A stretch of 64,000 nt of DNA, from contig JBJMGU010000232.1 of NCBI GenBank assembly GCA_045807765.1, positions 1 to 64,000 of the forward strand, given 5' to 3'. The notes beneath the pieces were generated by a model. The model did no database searches, was not told the origin of the DNA, and saw nothing but the letters and a program-made list of their open reading frames with translations. Positions within the stretch are counted from its first letter, which is position 1. The number at the start of each line of letters is the position of its first letter. The translations under genes were made by a program, and so were the position numbers. Positions 18,266-27,637 of the stretch are shown here, in pieces. Source of the stretch: DATENM01 sp045807765 (GTDB lineage Bacteria; Acidobacteriota; Blastocatellia; UBA7656).

Positions 18266-19165
18266 CTACCAGCTATCGCTGGCGCCGCCGCCGCCGAAAT
18301 CACCGCCGCCGCCGAAGCCGCCAAAGCCGCCGCCGCCACCGCCATCACTGCCGCCCCAACTGCCGCCGCTCGAACCGCCCCAGCCGCCACCGCCAAAGCC
18401 GCCGCCGCGCCCACCGAAGATCAGCGGCAAGATCAGCCAGCCCAGACCGCTGCGACGACGGTAACCCCCTCCGGGGCCGCCGCGCCCGCCGCGCCCAAGC
18501 GCATTAACAATGACGAGAAAGATGAAAACGATCACGATGATTATCACCGGCGAGATGCCGCCGCGGCTGCGTTGCGGGCGGCGCGTCGGAGCGCGATAGG
18601 CTTGCGTCGCGTCGATGCCTTCCATCGAGATGCCGAGCTTTTCGGCAAGCGTCGCCAGGATCGTCTGGGTGCCCACGGTCAGCGCCTGGTCGAAGTTGCC
18701 TTGCAGGAAATCCAAACGCATCTTGCGAATGATCTCGCCCGACAGCCCATCGGGAACGTCACCTTCAAGATGGCGGCTGACTTCTAACCGCGTGCCGCCG
18801 TGATAGAGGCTGTCGGCATAGCCGCCGGTGTTCGGCTCTTTGATGGCGACCAGCAACAACAGGGCGCGCTTTTGCGCATCACCGCCGACGCCCCACTTGC
18901 GTGCCAGTTGCAGGCTGTAATCTTCAATCGGGTAGCCCTGCATATCATCAAAGCGCATGGTGACGACGGCAATTTCGACACCGCTGTGGGCGCGAAAGTT
19001 TTCGAGCAGGCTTTCAAGCTGCTGGCGCTTGTCGGCGCTCAGCTTGCCGGCAAAGTCATTGACCATGCCCGTGTAGGCGGGCAACTGCGGCTGCGCCAGT
19101 GCCACCGCCGCTAAAGCAAGAAGGAGGCTGAGACAAAGAAATGTTTTCTTGAGTGCTACGATCAT
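18266..19165 (-). CDS. TPM-domain protein (YgcG-like) with glycine-rich C-terminus
   Basis: A 299-residue protein. Residues 1-24 are a signal peptide (FLCLSLLLALAAVALAQ). Residues about 30-165 are a TPM domain (NDFAGKLSADKRQQL, HSGVEIAVVTM, KWGVGG, ALLLLVAIKEPNTGGYAD). A membrane helix lies near residues 218-238, and the rest is Gly/Ser/Trp-rich. The family is anchored in the envelope and linked to photosystem repair in plants; its bacterial role is poorly defined. ATG 19165 is chosen because it places the signal peptide at the N-terminus and has GAGG upstream; a longer frame from 19276 adds no conserved residues. Confidence 0.82.
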   Translation of the reverse strand: MIVALKKTFLCLSLLLALAAVALAQPQLPAYTGMVNDFAGKLSADKRQQLESLLENFRAHSGVEIAVVTMRFDDMQGYPIEDYSLQLARKWGVGGDAQKRALLLLVAIKEPNTGGYADSLYHGGTRLEVSRHLEGDVPDGLSGEIIRKMRLDFLQGNFDQALTVGTQTILATLAEKLGISMEGIDATQAYRAPTRRPQRSRGGISPVIIIVIVFIFLVIVNALGRGGRGGPGGGYRRRSGLGWLILPLIFGGRGGGFGGGGWGGSSGGSWGGSDGGGGGGFGGFGGGGDFGGGGASDSW

Positions 19166-19360
19166 TACATGCAATCCTCGCCGCGCTCTATATTCATCGC
19201 GGCCTGTCAGCCCGATGATCAACGGTTCGACGCGGCTTGACGACTGCGGCAGGCTCCCTCTGACGGTTTCGCTCATACGCTTTACATGATAGCTGACGCG
19301 CCGGGGAAAACGAATGAAGATAGCTCTAGTTGAAGCGCCGCCAGTCGCCCAACTATCGGC

Positions 19361-20143
19361 TCAGTGACCGAGATGCAGCACTTCGAGCATCAGCTCGATG
19401 ACGTAGAGCAGGGCTACGCCGGCAAAGACCATCAACGACGTGCGCAGGCCGCCAGCGCGCGTGTTGACTTCGGGGATCAGGTCTGAGGCGGCGACGTAGA
19501 GCGTCACGCCTGCAGACAGCGGCAGGACGTGCGCCGACAGCGGCAGCGAGGCGATGGCGGCGTTGCGGAATACTAGCACCAGCGCCACGCCGACGAAGGT
19601 AGCCAATCCAACAGCCAGCGCCGCCAGCCGCGCCGCTCGCCGGCTGCGCCCGGCAGCCAGCATCATCGAGGCCACCGTGAAGCCTTCCGGCAGCTTGTGC
19701 AGCAGGATGGCGACGAAGACCAGGACACCAAGCTGGGTGTTCACGAGCGAGGCGACGGCAATCGACACGCCGTCAAAGAAGGTGTGCACCAGCAGCGCCC
19801 CCAGGCCAGCCATTGCCGCGTGGTGCCGCAGCATCGCCTCTTCGTGCGTCTCTTCGCCGAAGTGAAAGTGCGGCGCGACCGTATGCTCGACAAACTGAAT
19901 CAGCATATAGCCGACCAGCACCCAGAGCATGGGAAAGACGCGCTCGCCGGCAGGCCACTGCTCCATGCTTTCCGGGATCAGCTTGATGAAGACGGCGGCG
20001 AGCATAAAGCCCGCGCCCAGAGCAATCAGATAACGCAGGGCCACCTGTCCAAGCCGGCGCGACGACACCAGAAAGCCGCCCAGAAAATTCGCCGTTGCCG
20101 CCGCCAATCCGTACGCCGCGATGAACAGTGCGGTCTTATCCAT
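19361..20143 (-). CDS. ZIP-family divalent metal transporter
   Basis: A 260-residue inner-membrane protein with about eight hydrophobic segments. HTFFDGVSIA and HKLPEGFTVAS are the metal-binding motifs of ZIP transmembrane helices IV and V, and HFHFGEETHEE forms the histidine-rich loop. It probably brings zinc, iron or manganese into the cytoplasm, with the metal unresolved. It is divergent from mraZ and not part of the division cluster. A possible extended -10 (TGCTATAGT on the minus strand, near 20174-20182) lies just upstream. Confidence 0.88.
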   Translation of the reverse strand: MDKTALFIAAYGLAAATANFLGGFLVSSRRLGQVALRYLIALGAGFMLAAVFIKLIPESMEQWPAGERVFPMLWVLVGYMLIQFVEHTVAPHFHFGEETHEEAMLRHHAAMAGLGALLVHTFFDGVSIAVASLVNTQLGVLVFVAILLHKLPEGFTVASMMLAAGRSRRAARLAALAVGLATFVGVALVLVFRNAAIASLPLSAHVLPLSAGVTLYVAASDLIPEVNTRAGGLRTSLMVFAGVALLYVIELMLEVLHLGH

Positions 20144-20266
20144 TCAATAAAGCTCCGTCACTCGAAGTCAGCGACTATAGCATACTTGCTCGCGGTGCAG
20201 CACGACCAATCACGCCACGCGCCGCAGGCTGACCTTCCCGCAAATTCCTATTGATAAAGAATTTCA

Positions 20267-20295
20267 TTGACAGCCCTCTTTATCTGACGTACCAT
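20267..20295 (+). promoter_or_regulatory. Promoter of the mraZ-ftsZ division cluster
   Basis: TTGACA (20267-20272), a 17-base spacer and TACCAT (20290-20295) form a sigma-70-like promoter. The MraZ-type repeats begin 10 bases downstream, around the predicted start of transcription. Confidence 0.75.
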
Positions 20296-20304
20296 ACGGC
20301 GACG

Positions 20305-20329
20305 GTGGAACAAAGTGGACCAAAATGGA
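20305..20329 (+). promoter_or_regulatory. MraZ operator: three 10-base-spaced GTGGA repeats
   Basis: GTGGA at 20305, GTGGA at 20315 and ATGGA at 20325 are in direct orientation with a period of exactly 10. Known MraZ operators are also sets of GTGG-type boxes with this spacing. The location just after the -10 predicts repression of the cluster by its own first product. Confidence 0.8.
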
Positions 20330-20402
20330 GATGCGTTTGAAAAGAAGAATAAGATGGGCAAGGTTGAGATGAAACTTTAGGTTTTGAGGGCAGTCTCGTT
20401 GC

Positions 20403-20843
20403 ATGCTGAGGGGCAATTATACAGTAAGGATGGATGAGAAAGGCCGGATAAAATTGCCCGCCGCCTACCGCCGCTATATTGATGAGCATTACGGCGCCGA
20501 TTTTTATGTGACGAGTCTGACAGGCGAATGCGCCCGCCTCTACCCGATGCGCGAGTGGCTGGCCATCGAAGAAAAGCTGCAAGCCCGTGGCACAATGGAC
20601 GCCGCCGTGAGGAAGTTCCTTGACCGCACCAGCTTCTACGGCCAGCCGAGCGAGATGGACACGCAAGGCCGATTGTTGATTCACCCGCTGTTGCGGACGC
20701 GCGCCGAGCTGACCGGCGACGTCGCGGTGATCGGCTACTTGCAATATCTCGAAGTCTGGGAGCTGGATAAGTTCAAGGCGCGGCTCGATGCGGAACCCTA
20801 CACCGCCGCCGACGCCGCTGCGCTCGCGCAGATGGGCGTCTAG
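20403..20843 (+). CDS. mraZ: Transcriptional regulator MraZ
   Basis: A 146-residue DNA-binding protein and the first gene of the division and cell-wall cluster. Two SpoVT/AbrB-like half-domains are visible: YTVRMDEKGRIKLPAAYR near the N-terminus and SEMDTQGRLLIHPLLR in the middle. It binds the repeats upstream of its own gene and controls the cluster. The ATG fits the conserved MLRGNY start. The next gene, rsmH, follows after 45 bases, as in most bacteria. Confidence 0.95.
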   Translation: MLRGNYTVRMDEKGRIKLPAAYRRYIDEHYGADFYVTSLTGECARLYPMREWLAIEEKLQARGTMDAAVRKFLDRTSFYGQPSEMDTQGRLLIHPLLRTRAELTGDVAVIGYLQYLEVWELDKFKARLDAEPYTAADAAALAQMGV

Positions 20844-20888
20844 CCGGGACGCTCATTCGACAATCAAACGGACGACGATGACGCCGCA

Positions 20889-21932
20889 ATGGACAGAGAA
20901 GTCGGAGGGGAAAGTCAGTCTCACGAGCCGGTGCTGCTCGATGAAATCGTTGATTTTCTCAACCCCGCCGGCGGCGGCCTCTTCATTGATTGCACACTCG
21001 GGCTGGGAGGCCATGCGGCGGCCATTTTAAAGGCTTCGCCGACGGCCCGCGTCATCGGCATTGACCGCGACCGCGAGGCTCTGGCTATCGCCACGGAGCG
21101 ACTGGCGATCTTTGACAAACGGTTTCAAGCGGTACACGCGAACTTCACAGAGATTGGCCGCGTGCTGGCACAACAGGAGACGCTGAGCGTTCAGGGCGTT
21201 TTGGCCGATTTGGGCGTTTCATCCTTGCAACTTGACTGCGGTGACCGTGGATTCAGCTTTGCTGCCGACGCGCCGCTCGACATGCGAATGGATCAGAGCC
21301 AGGGTGAGACGGCAGCGGACTTGCTTAGCCGGCTGACGGAAAGCGAGCTGGCCGATTTAATCTTTGAATATGGTGAAGAGCGCGGCGCGCGCCGCATCGC
21401 CCGCGCTATCGTGCGCCAGCGCGAGCGCGCAGAGCTTGCGACCACCAGGCAGTTAGCCGACCTGGTGGTGCGCGTCCTGCACCCGAAGGGCCGCTGGCGG
21501 ATTCATCCGGCGACGCGGACATTTCAAGCCCTGCGCATCGCCGTCAATCAGGAGCTGCGTGCCCTGGAAGGCTTCATCCCCGATGCGGTGACGGCGCTCG
21601 CAGTGGGCGGGCGGCTGGCAATTATTTCGTTTCATTCGCTTGAAGACCGCATCGTCAAGCGCAGCTTTTTGCGGGAGTCTGGCCGATGCGACTGTCCGAC
21701 AGAGGTTAAAAGGATCGCCCAGGCGAGCCACTGGCTCGCGGAGAACGGTCTTGAATCGAGCAGCGAACAAGACGGCGGCTCTCGTGCATCCGGTGTCCTG
21801 GCGTGTCCGCTCTGCGGCGCGCGCCGCCGGGTCCACCTCCTCACACGCAAGCCGGTTCGCCCGAGCGCCGCAGAAAGCGCGCGCAATCCTCGCTCCCGCA
21901 GTGCGCTGTTGCGCGTCTGCGAGAAACTGTAG
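20889..21932 (+). CDS. rsmH: 16S rRNA (cytosine(1402)-N4)-methyltransferase
   Basis: A 347-residue SAM-dependent methyltransferase acting on C1402 of 16S rRNA. HEPVLLDEIVDFL, FIDCTLGLGGHAAAIL (SAM motif), ADLGVSSLQLD and IISFHSLEDRIVK are family hallmarks. It carries an insertion before the terminal RKPVRP segment that includes a CDC pair and, about 40 residues on, CPLCG; these could form a zinc knuckle, which the E. coli protein lacks. The product is therefore longer than the typical 310-320 residues. GGAGGGG occurs inside the reading frame, so the start is supported mainly by homology. Confidence 0.95.
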   Translation: MDREVGGESQSHEPVLLDEIVDFLNPAGGGLFIDCTLGLGGHAAAILKASPTARVIGIDRDREALAIATERLAIFDKRFQAVHANFTEIGRVLAQQETLSVQGVLADLGVSSLQLDCGDRGFSFAADAPLDMRMDQSQGETAADLLSRLTESELADLIFEYGEERGARRIARAIVRQRERAELATTRQLADLVVRVLHPKGRWRIHPATRTFQALRIAVNQELRALEGFIPDAVTALAVGGRLAIISFHSLEDRIVKRSFLRESGRCDCPTEVKRIAQASHWLAENGLESSSEQDGGSRASGVLACPLCGARRRVHLLTRKPVRPSAAESARNPRSRSALLRVCEKL

Positions 21933-22071
21933 GTTATCAAGCCCAGACCTTCTAGCCCCAAACTCGACCGGACCCGCAGGTGGTCTTTCGTGGCGCGTCC
22001 CGGCTTCACGCCCGTTAGTGGAGCCACCACCCGAGAGCCTTATGCCCGGATCAACCTTTGAGGCAGATGTT

Positions 22072-22434
22072 ATGACTAATCGATTCTATCCTGACAAACA
22101 GATTCACAACCGGCAGGTGGCGCGGCCCGTGAGTGGGCGCATCTTCGTCTGGTTGACGGTGCTGGCGCTGGCCGGCGCCTTGCTGTCGTGCGGTTTCGTG
22201 ATCAGCGCGCGCCAGCACTTTGAAGCCATCTCAACCGGCTATGAGAACGAAGACCTGCGACGGCAGGCGGCGCAGATGGAAGAGAAGCGCCGCCAGCTTG
22301 AGCTGGAGTATGCGCGCCTGGCGTCACCTGTTGAAATCGAAAAGCGCGCGCAGAAGGTCGGGCTGGCCCAACCGCAGAACCAGCCGACAGGCATCCGCCG
22401 CCCGACCAACGTCGAGGCAAAGCCGAAAAGGTAG
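22072..22434 (+). CDS. ftsL: FtsL-like septal division protein
   Basis: A 120-residue bitopic membrane protein. One hydrophobic helix (residues about 26-45) is followed by a charged coiled coil (YENEDLRRQAAQMEEKRRQL) and a C-terminal EIEKRAQKVGL segment, the typical FtsL/FtsB/DivIC arrangement. It is predicted to sit with FtsQ and FtsB in the septum. ATG 22072 has a GAGG eight bases upstream; an ATG at 22042 is in the same frame but has a poorer site. The gene position between rsmH and ftsI supports the assignment. A word-repeat hairpin begins just after its stop. Confidence 0.8.
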   Translation: MTNRFYPDKQIHNRQVARPVSGRIFVWLTVLALAGALLSCGFVISARQHFEAISTGYENEDLRRQAAQMEEKRRQLELEYARLASPVEIEKRAQKVGLAQPQNQPTGIRRPTNVEAKPKR

Positions 22435-22435
22435 A

Positions 22436-22530
22436 TAACCGGTGATGAGTGTCGGATGTTAGGTGTTGGGTTCCGGTAACCACTCAACATCTAACACCCA
22501 ATACCCGATACCCATCACCCAACACCTGAT
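22436..22530. repeat. Word-repeat hairpin between ftsL and ftsI
   Basis: The left arm (22441-22475) carries GATGTTAGGTGTTGGGT-type words, and the right arm (22481-22527) has CATCTAACACCCAATACCC in reverse-complement orientation. Pairing is imperfect. It occupies nearly the whole spacer and ends 10 bases before ftsI, leaving no evident Shine-Dalgarno site. Confidence 0.8.
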
Positions 22531-22536
22531 AGACCA

Positions 22537-24597
22537 ATGATGAGAACCAACAGCCAGGTATCCGCTAAGCGCTTCATCGTCATCCAGGTCCTGGTGATCC
22601 TCTGGGTCGTGGTGATCGGCTATCGCCTCGTCAAGTTGCAGGTCAAAGACCATGAAACGCTACGCGCCCGCGCCGAGCGTCAGCAGCAGGCGGCGATTGA
22701 CCTGAGCCCGATGCGTGGCATCGTTTATGACCGCAACGGCAACGAACTGGCGCGCTCGGTCGAAACCCGCTCGCTTTACGCCTCGCCCGCCGAGATCAAA
22801 GATGCCGAGCAGGTCGCCGACCGCCTGGCCGACCTGCTCGACGTTGACCGTGATGCGCTTTACAAACGGCTGACGTCGAAAAATCTAGTACTGGTCGCGG
22901 TCAAGCGCAAGCTGACCGACAAAGAAGCGGCGCAGGTCGAAGCCTTGCACCTCGGCGGGCTGCGATTTGTCAATGAGATGAAACGCAGCTATGTCGCCGG
23001 TCCGACCGCCGCCCACGTCCTCGGCTTTGTCGACATCGAAGAGCGCGGCCAGGGCGGGCTTGAGCAGGCGTATGACAAGCAGATTCGCGGCAAGGGCGGG
23101 CGGCTGGTCCTCGACGTGGATGCGCTCAACAAGTCCTACGATCACTCGCTCGAAGAATCGATCCCCGGCGCCAACGTGACGCTGACGATTGACGTGCTGA
23201 TCCAGCACTATGCCGAGCAGGCGCTCACCGACGCTATCCGTCAGCACCACGCGCGCGGCGGCACCATCGTCTTGATGCGGCCTGCGACCGGCGAGATTCT
23301 GGCGCTCGCTAACTATCCAACCTTCGACCCGAACAACGTCAGCGAGTCGGACGACAGCGAGCGGCGCAATCGCGCCATCGAAACATCATTTGAGCCGGGC
23401 TCGATCTTCAAGCTGGTCACCTACTCCGCGGCGCTCGAAGAGAAGCTGATCCGCCCGGACACGCGTATCGATTGCGGCAACGGCCAGATTCGCATCCTCG
23501 ACCGCGTCATCCACGATGGCCACTATGGCGTGCTGACCGCTGCCCAGGCGCTCGCCAAATCATCGAACGTCGCCGCCATCAAGATCGGCATGATGTTAGG
23601 CAAGGAGCGGCTGGGGCATTACATCGAAGAGTTCGGATTTGGCCGCCGCACCGGCATCGAGCTGCCGGCGGAGGCGCGCGGCCTCTTCCGTCCGGCGAGC
23701 GAGTGGGGGCCGACCAGCATCGGCTCGATCCCTATGGGGCATGAGGTCGGTGTCACCGCCGTGCAGGCCATTGCCGCTTACGCTTGCATTGCCAATGGCG
23801 GCGAATATGTCAAGCCGCACATTGTGAGCCGTATTACAGATGCGGCAGGCAACGTCATCGAAGAGCCGTCTGCCGAGCATCGCCGCATCGTCAGCCAGCG
23901 CACTGCTGACACCATCAAACTGATGCTCGAAGGCGTGGTGATGCAGGGCACAGGCAAGGCGGCGCGGGTCGGCGGCTACAGCGCTGCCGGTAAGACCGGC
24001 ACGGCGCAGAAGATCGATGAGCAGACCAGGCGCTATTCGCAGACGAAATACGTCGCTTCGTTCGCCGGCTTCGCGCCGGTCGAGAATCCTGAGATCGCCT
24101 GCATCGTTTCGATAGACGAGCCCGTCGGCGCGCATCACGGCGGCGATGTGGCGGCGCCGGTCTTCGCGCGCGTCGTCACCGACGCCCTGCGCACGCTCGG
24201 CGTGCAGCCGGCGGATGAGCCGCCCGCGCAAATGGTCGCCGCCGACACGCACGTTTACAACGTCGCCGAGCTGATGCCCGACAGCCGGGTCGCAGCGCGC
24301 GTTGAAAGAGACGAAACGCGGCCCGCGCTCGATGTCGCCAGTAACCCGATGCCGGCGGCCATGCCATCGCGCGGCGGCATCGTCATGCCTGACCTGATGG
24401 GCTTGAGCATCCGCGAGGCGCTCGCCTTGTGCGCGGCACGCGGATTGAAGATCAAGCCGAGCGGCGAAGGCGTCGTCGCTCTGCAAAACCCGTCGCCCGG
24501 CGCGCTGGTCGCACAAGACACAGTCTGCATGGTGAAACTGGCAAAGCAGTATGTGCGCAAAGAGGCCATCGCCCGCTCACCCGGCGGGCGGCGGTGA
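22537..24597 (+). CDS. ftsI: Septal peptidoglycan transpeptidase with C-terminal PASTA domain
   Basis: A 686-residue class B penicillin-binding protein anchored by one N-terminal helix (residues 12-30). The dimerisation domain starts with RGIVYDRNGNELA. Catalytic Ser289 is in EPGSIFK, followed by the SSN triad (342-344) and the KTG triad at 486-488. A single PASTA domain occupies about 613-672 (GGIVMPDLMGLSIREALALC), which is unusual for Gram-negative FtsI and more like SpoVD or PBP2x. It crosslinks septal peptidoglycan. Two consecutive ATGs mark the start; no clear Shine-Dalgarno is present. Confidence 0.93.
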   Translation: MMRTNSQVSAKRFIVIQVLVILWVVVIGYRLVKLQVKDHETLRARAERQQQAAIDLSPMRGIVYDRNGNELARSVETRSLYASPAEIKDAEQVADRLADLLDVDRDALYKRLTSKNLVLVAVKRKLTDKEAAQVEALHLGGLRFVNEMKRSYVAGPTAAHVLGFVDIEERGQGGLEQAYDKQIRGKGGRLVLDVDALNKSYDHSLEESIPGANVTLTIDVLIQHYAEQALTDAIRQHHARGGTIVLMRPATGEILALANYPTFDPNNVSESDDSERRNRAIETSFEPGSIFKLVTYSAALEEKLIRPDTRIDCGNGQIRILDRVIHDGHYGVLTAAQALAKSSNVAAIKIGMMLGKERLGHYIEEFGFGRRTGIELPAEARGLFRPASEWGPTSIGSIPMGHEVGVTAVQAIAAYACIANGGEYVKPHIVSRITDAAGNVIEEPSAEHRRIVSQRTADTIKLMLEGVVMQGTGKAARVGGYSAAGKTGTAQKIDEQTRRYSQTKYVASFAGFAPVENPEIACIVSIDEPVGAHHGGDVAAPVFARVVTDALRTLGVQPADEPPAQMVAADTHVYNVAELMPDSRVAARVERDETRPALDVASNPMPAAMPSRGGIVMPDLMGLSIREALALCAARGLKIKPSGEGVVALQNPSPGALVAQDTVCMVKLAKQYVRKEAIARSPGGRR

Positions 24598-24658
24598 CCA
24601 CTTAAAGTCACAAGAGAACCAGGGGCGTGTAAAGAAAGATTGAAAGGCAATTGCCGAC

Positions 24659-26161
24659 TTGAAGCTCGCGGATTTAGCCAGGGAGATTGACGCGGTCGCC
24701 ACCAGCGGGCGGCTCGACCGCGAGGCGCGCGATGTCACACACGATTCGCGCGCCGTCGCGCCGGGGTCGGTTTTTGTCGCCATTCGCGGCGCCAAGACTG
24801 ACGCGCACCGCTTCATTCCACAAGTCATCGAGAGCGGCGCGGTCGCCATCATCTCTGAGCTGAGCCGCAACCAGACCGACATTGATACGGCGGAGATCGG
24901 CTGGATTCAAGTCAGCGAGGCGCGCGCGGCGCTGGCTCGCGCGGCGGCAGCGATTCACGGTCATCCGTCTCGCCGGCTCAAACTCGTCGGCGTCACCGGC
25001 ACAAACGGCAAGACGACGACCGCGCATCTGGTTGATTCGATCATTCGCGCCGCCGAAGGCACATCGGCGATGTTCGGCACGATTCAACATCGCATCGGCG
25101 ATCAAGCGGCGACTGCGCATCACACGACGCCCGAAGCCGCGGACATTCAGCGCATGCTGGCGCAGGCCGTCGCTGCCGGTTGTCGCTCGGCGGTGATGGA
25201 AGTCTCATCACATGCCATCGAGCTGCACCGCGCCGATGGCTTGAAGTTCGCTGTCGCCGTCTTCAGCAACCTGACGCGCGACCATCTTGATTATCATCAG
25301 ACGATGGAGAGCTACTTCGCGGCGAAAGCCAAGCTCTTCAACGGAACGATTGATCCGCGGCTCGGCGTATCGGTCATCAACATCGATGACGAATATGGCC
25401 GCCGTTTGCTTGGCAGCGCCAGGGGGCAAATCATTACTTATGGCTTCAGCCCGGATGCCGATGTGCGCACCGACCGCTTCGACTTGTCGCCGCGCGGCCT
25501 GTCCTACACGGCGACGACGCCGGCGGGTCAGGTTGAGATGGCTTCGCCGCTTGTCGGTCGCTTTCACGTCTACAATACGCTGGCGGCGATTGGCGCAGGA
25601 CTGGCTCTAGGAGCCAAGTTAGAGGTGATCGCGCAAGGCATACGCGATTGCCGCACGGTCGCGGGACGCTTCGAGCAAGTGACGATTGACGACGGGCACG
25701 AGCCGGGGTTCGCGGTCATCGTTGATTACGCGCATACAGACGATGCGCTCAAGAACGTCTTGCAGACGGCGCGCGAAGTCGCCGGCCAGGGACGCGTCAT
25801 TACCGTCTTCGGATGCGGCGGTGACCGCGACCGCACGAAGCGCGCGCCGATGGGCGAGATTGCCGCAACGCTTTCGGATGTTGCCATCGTGACGTCGGAC
25901 AATCCGCGCAGCGAAGCGCCGCTGGCGATCATTGCCGACGTTGAAGTCGGTTTGCAGAAAGCCGGGCGCGAATACGTGAATCTGCCTGACCGCCGCGAAG
26001 CCATCTTTTGCGCCATCAACGAGGCGCGTGACGGCGACGTGGTGGTGATCGCCGGCAAAGGGCACGAGACGTATCAAATCCTCGGCGATAACACGATTCA
26101 CTTTGACGATAAAGAAGTGGCGCGCGAGGCGATGACGGAAAGGCGCGGCGCAAGCCGTTAG
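24659..26161 (+). CDS. murE: UDP-MurNAc-L-Ala-D-Glu:meso-diaminopimelate ligase
   Basis: A 500-residue cytoplasmic Mur ligase adding the third residue to the peptidoglycan peptide. VGVTGTNGKTTTAHL is the P-loop, HHTTPEAADIQRML is the UDP-MurNAc site, and DNPRSE near residue 414 is the signature for meso-diaminopimelate rather than lysine. The frame starts with TTG 24659; an AAAGG site lies about 11 bases upstream, and homology starts here. No hairpin separates it from ftsI or murF, and the murF start is only 13 bases after its stop. Confidence 0.94.
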   Translation: MKLADLAREIDAVATSGRLDREARDVTHDSRAVAPGSVFVAIRGAKTDAHRFIPQVIESGAVAIISELSRNQTDIDTAEIGWIQVSEARAALARAAAAIHGHPSRRLKLVGVTGTNGKTTTAHLVDSIIRAAEGTSAMFGTIQHRIGDQAATAHHTTPEAADIQRMLAQAVAAGCRSAVMEVSSHAIELHRADGLKFAVAVFSNLTRDHLDYHQTMESYFAAKAKLFNGTIDPRLGVSVINIDDEYGRRLLGSARGQIITYGFSPDADVRTDRFDLSPRGLSYTATTPAGQVEMASPLVGRFHVYNTLAAIGAGLALGAKLEVIAQGIRDCRTVAGRFEQVTIDDGHEPGFAVIVDYAHTDDALKNVLQTAREVAGQGRVITVFGCGGDRDRTKRAPMGEIAATLSDVAIVTSDNPRSEAPLAIIADVEVGLQKAGREYVNLPDRREAIFCAINEARDGDVVVIAGKGHETYQILGDNTIHFDDKEVAREAMTERRGASR

Positions 26162-26173
26162 CTGGCGCACAAC

Positions 26174-27637
26174 ATGAAACTTAGCGACGTAGCAAAGCGA
26201 CTCGGCGCGGCGGTTCGCGAATCACTCGGCGAGCGCGAGCCGCTCGGCTACTCGATTGATTCGCGCACGATTCGCGCCGGCGATGTCTACTTTGCCATTC
26301 GCGGCGAGCGCCATGACGGTCATCAGTTCGTCACCGATGTCTTGAGCCGGGGCGCGATTGCCGCAGTCGTGTCGTGTGAGTTTCAATCCGCGCAAGCTGA
26401 CCGCCTGCGCCGCGATGCAGCGATGCTGATCGGCGTAGACGATACGCTCGCGGCCTTGCAGCAGCTTGCTTCTTCGGTGCTGACTGATTGGCACGGGCAA
26501 GAGGTCGCCGTCACCGGCAGCATGGGCAAGACGACGACGAAAGAGATGACGGCGGCGGCGCTCGGCGCTGCCGGTCGCGTCATCAAGACGACCGGCAACC
26601 TGAACAACGACTATGGCCTGCCGCTGTCAATTTTGAAGATGGAGAGCGACGGCGCGCACACCACCGATTTTGATTACGCGGTCTTTGAGATGGGCATGAA
26701 TCACAAAGGCGAGATCGCCCGGCTCGCCGAGATTGCTCCGCCTGATTGCGGCGTCGTTACGGTGGTCGCGCCGGTTCACCTTGAGTTCTTTGATTCGGTG
26801 GACGGCATCGCCGAGGCGAAAGCTGAACTGGTCGCGGGCATCAAGACGGGCGGCATCGCCGTGCTTAACGCCGACGATCCGCGCATCGCTCGCATGCGCG
26901 AAGGGCGTGATGACATTGCTTATCGAATGTTCGGCATCGAAAGCCGAGCCGACATCACGGCGCGCGACATTGAATCCGACGGCTTGAGCGGCACGCGCTT
27001 TCGTCTGCTGACGCCGCGCGGCGAAACCGCGGTCAGGCTGGTGGTCGCGGGCCGCCACAATGTTTATAACGCACTCGCCGCCGCAGCGGTCGCCGATTAC
27101 TATAACGCGCCGCTTGCGGGCATCGCCGAAGCGCTCGGTCAATCCGCCTCGCCACGGATGCGCGGCGAAGTCGTGCGATTAACCAATGGCGTCACGCTCG
27201 TAGACGATTCGTACAACTCGAATCCGCGCGCCTTGATTGAGATGGTCAAGACCGTCAGCGCCAAGCGCGAGGTTGAGCGCCGTGTTGTGGTCGCCGGTGA
27301 AATGCTCGAACTGGGTGAGAGCGGCGCGGCGCTGCACCGTGAAGCGGGCCGGCAGATCGCCGGGCTCGGCATCGATCTATTGATCGGCGTGCGCGGGCTG
27401 GCGGCAGAGATCATCGAAGGCGCACGCGAAGCCGGCATGTCGGCTGATGCAACGATCTTTTGTGCGACGCCCGAAGAAGCGGCTGAAGTCTTGCAGCGCC
27501 AGGCGCGCAGCGGCGATCTCGTTCTCGTCAAAGGCTCGCGCGGCGTGAAGACCGAGATTGTTGTCGAGCGAATGAAGCAGTGGTCAGTTGCCAGTAATCA
27601 GTTGCCAGTTGCCAGTCGCTCTCTGCAACAGAAATAA
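26174..27637 (+). CDS. murF: UDP-MurNAc-tripeptide:D-Ala-D-Ala ligase with a repeat-encoded tail
   Basis: A 487-residue Mur ligase adding D-Ala-D-Ala. AVTGSMGKTTTKEM is the ATP-binding loop, NNDYGLPLSIL and EMGMNHKGEIARL are substrate and metal motifs, and DDSYNSNPRA is in the C-domain. Core homology ends at about VVERMK. The last 19 residues (WSVASNQLPVASRS and flanks) are translated from the left arm of the CAGTTGCCAGT hairpin and have no counterpart in usual MurF proteins. It follows murE closely. Confidence 0.94.
   Translation: MKLSDVAKRLGAAVRESLGEREPLGYSIDSRTIRAGDVYFAIRGERHDGHQFVTDVLSRGAIAAVVSCEFQSAQADRLRRDAAMLIGVDDTLAALQQLASSVLTDWHGQEVAVTGSMGKTTTKEMTAAALGAAGRVIKTTGNLNNDYGLPLSILKMESDGAHTTDFDYAVFEMGMNHKGEIARLAEIAPPDCGVVTVVAPVHLEFFDSVDGIAEAKAELVAGIKTGGIAVLNADDPRIARMREGRDDIAYRMFGIESRADITARDIESDGLSGTRFRLLTPRGETAVRLVVAGRHNVYNALAAAAVADYYNAPLAGIAEALGQSASPRMRGEVVRLTNGVTLVDDSYNSNPRALIEMVKTVSAKREVERRVVVAGEMLELGESGAALHREAGRQIAGLGIDLLIGVRGLAAEIIEGAREAGMSADATIFCATPEEAAEVLQRQARSGDLVLVKGSRGVKTEIVVERMKQWSVASNQLPVASRSLQQK

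Noticed and set aside
18290..18460. GCC-rich tract near the TPM gene 3' end as a regulatory repeat
   Set aside because: It is the coding sequence of the glycine-rich C-terminus.
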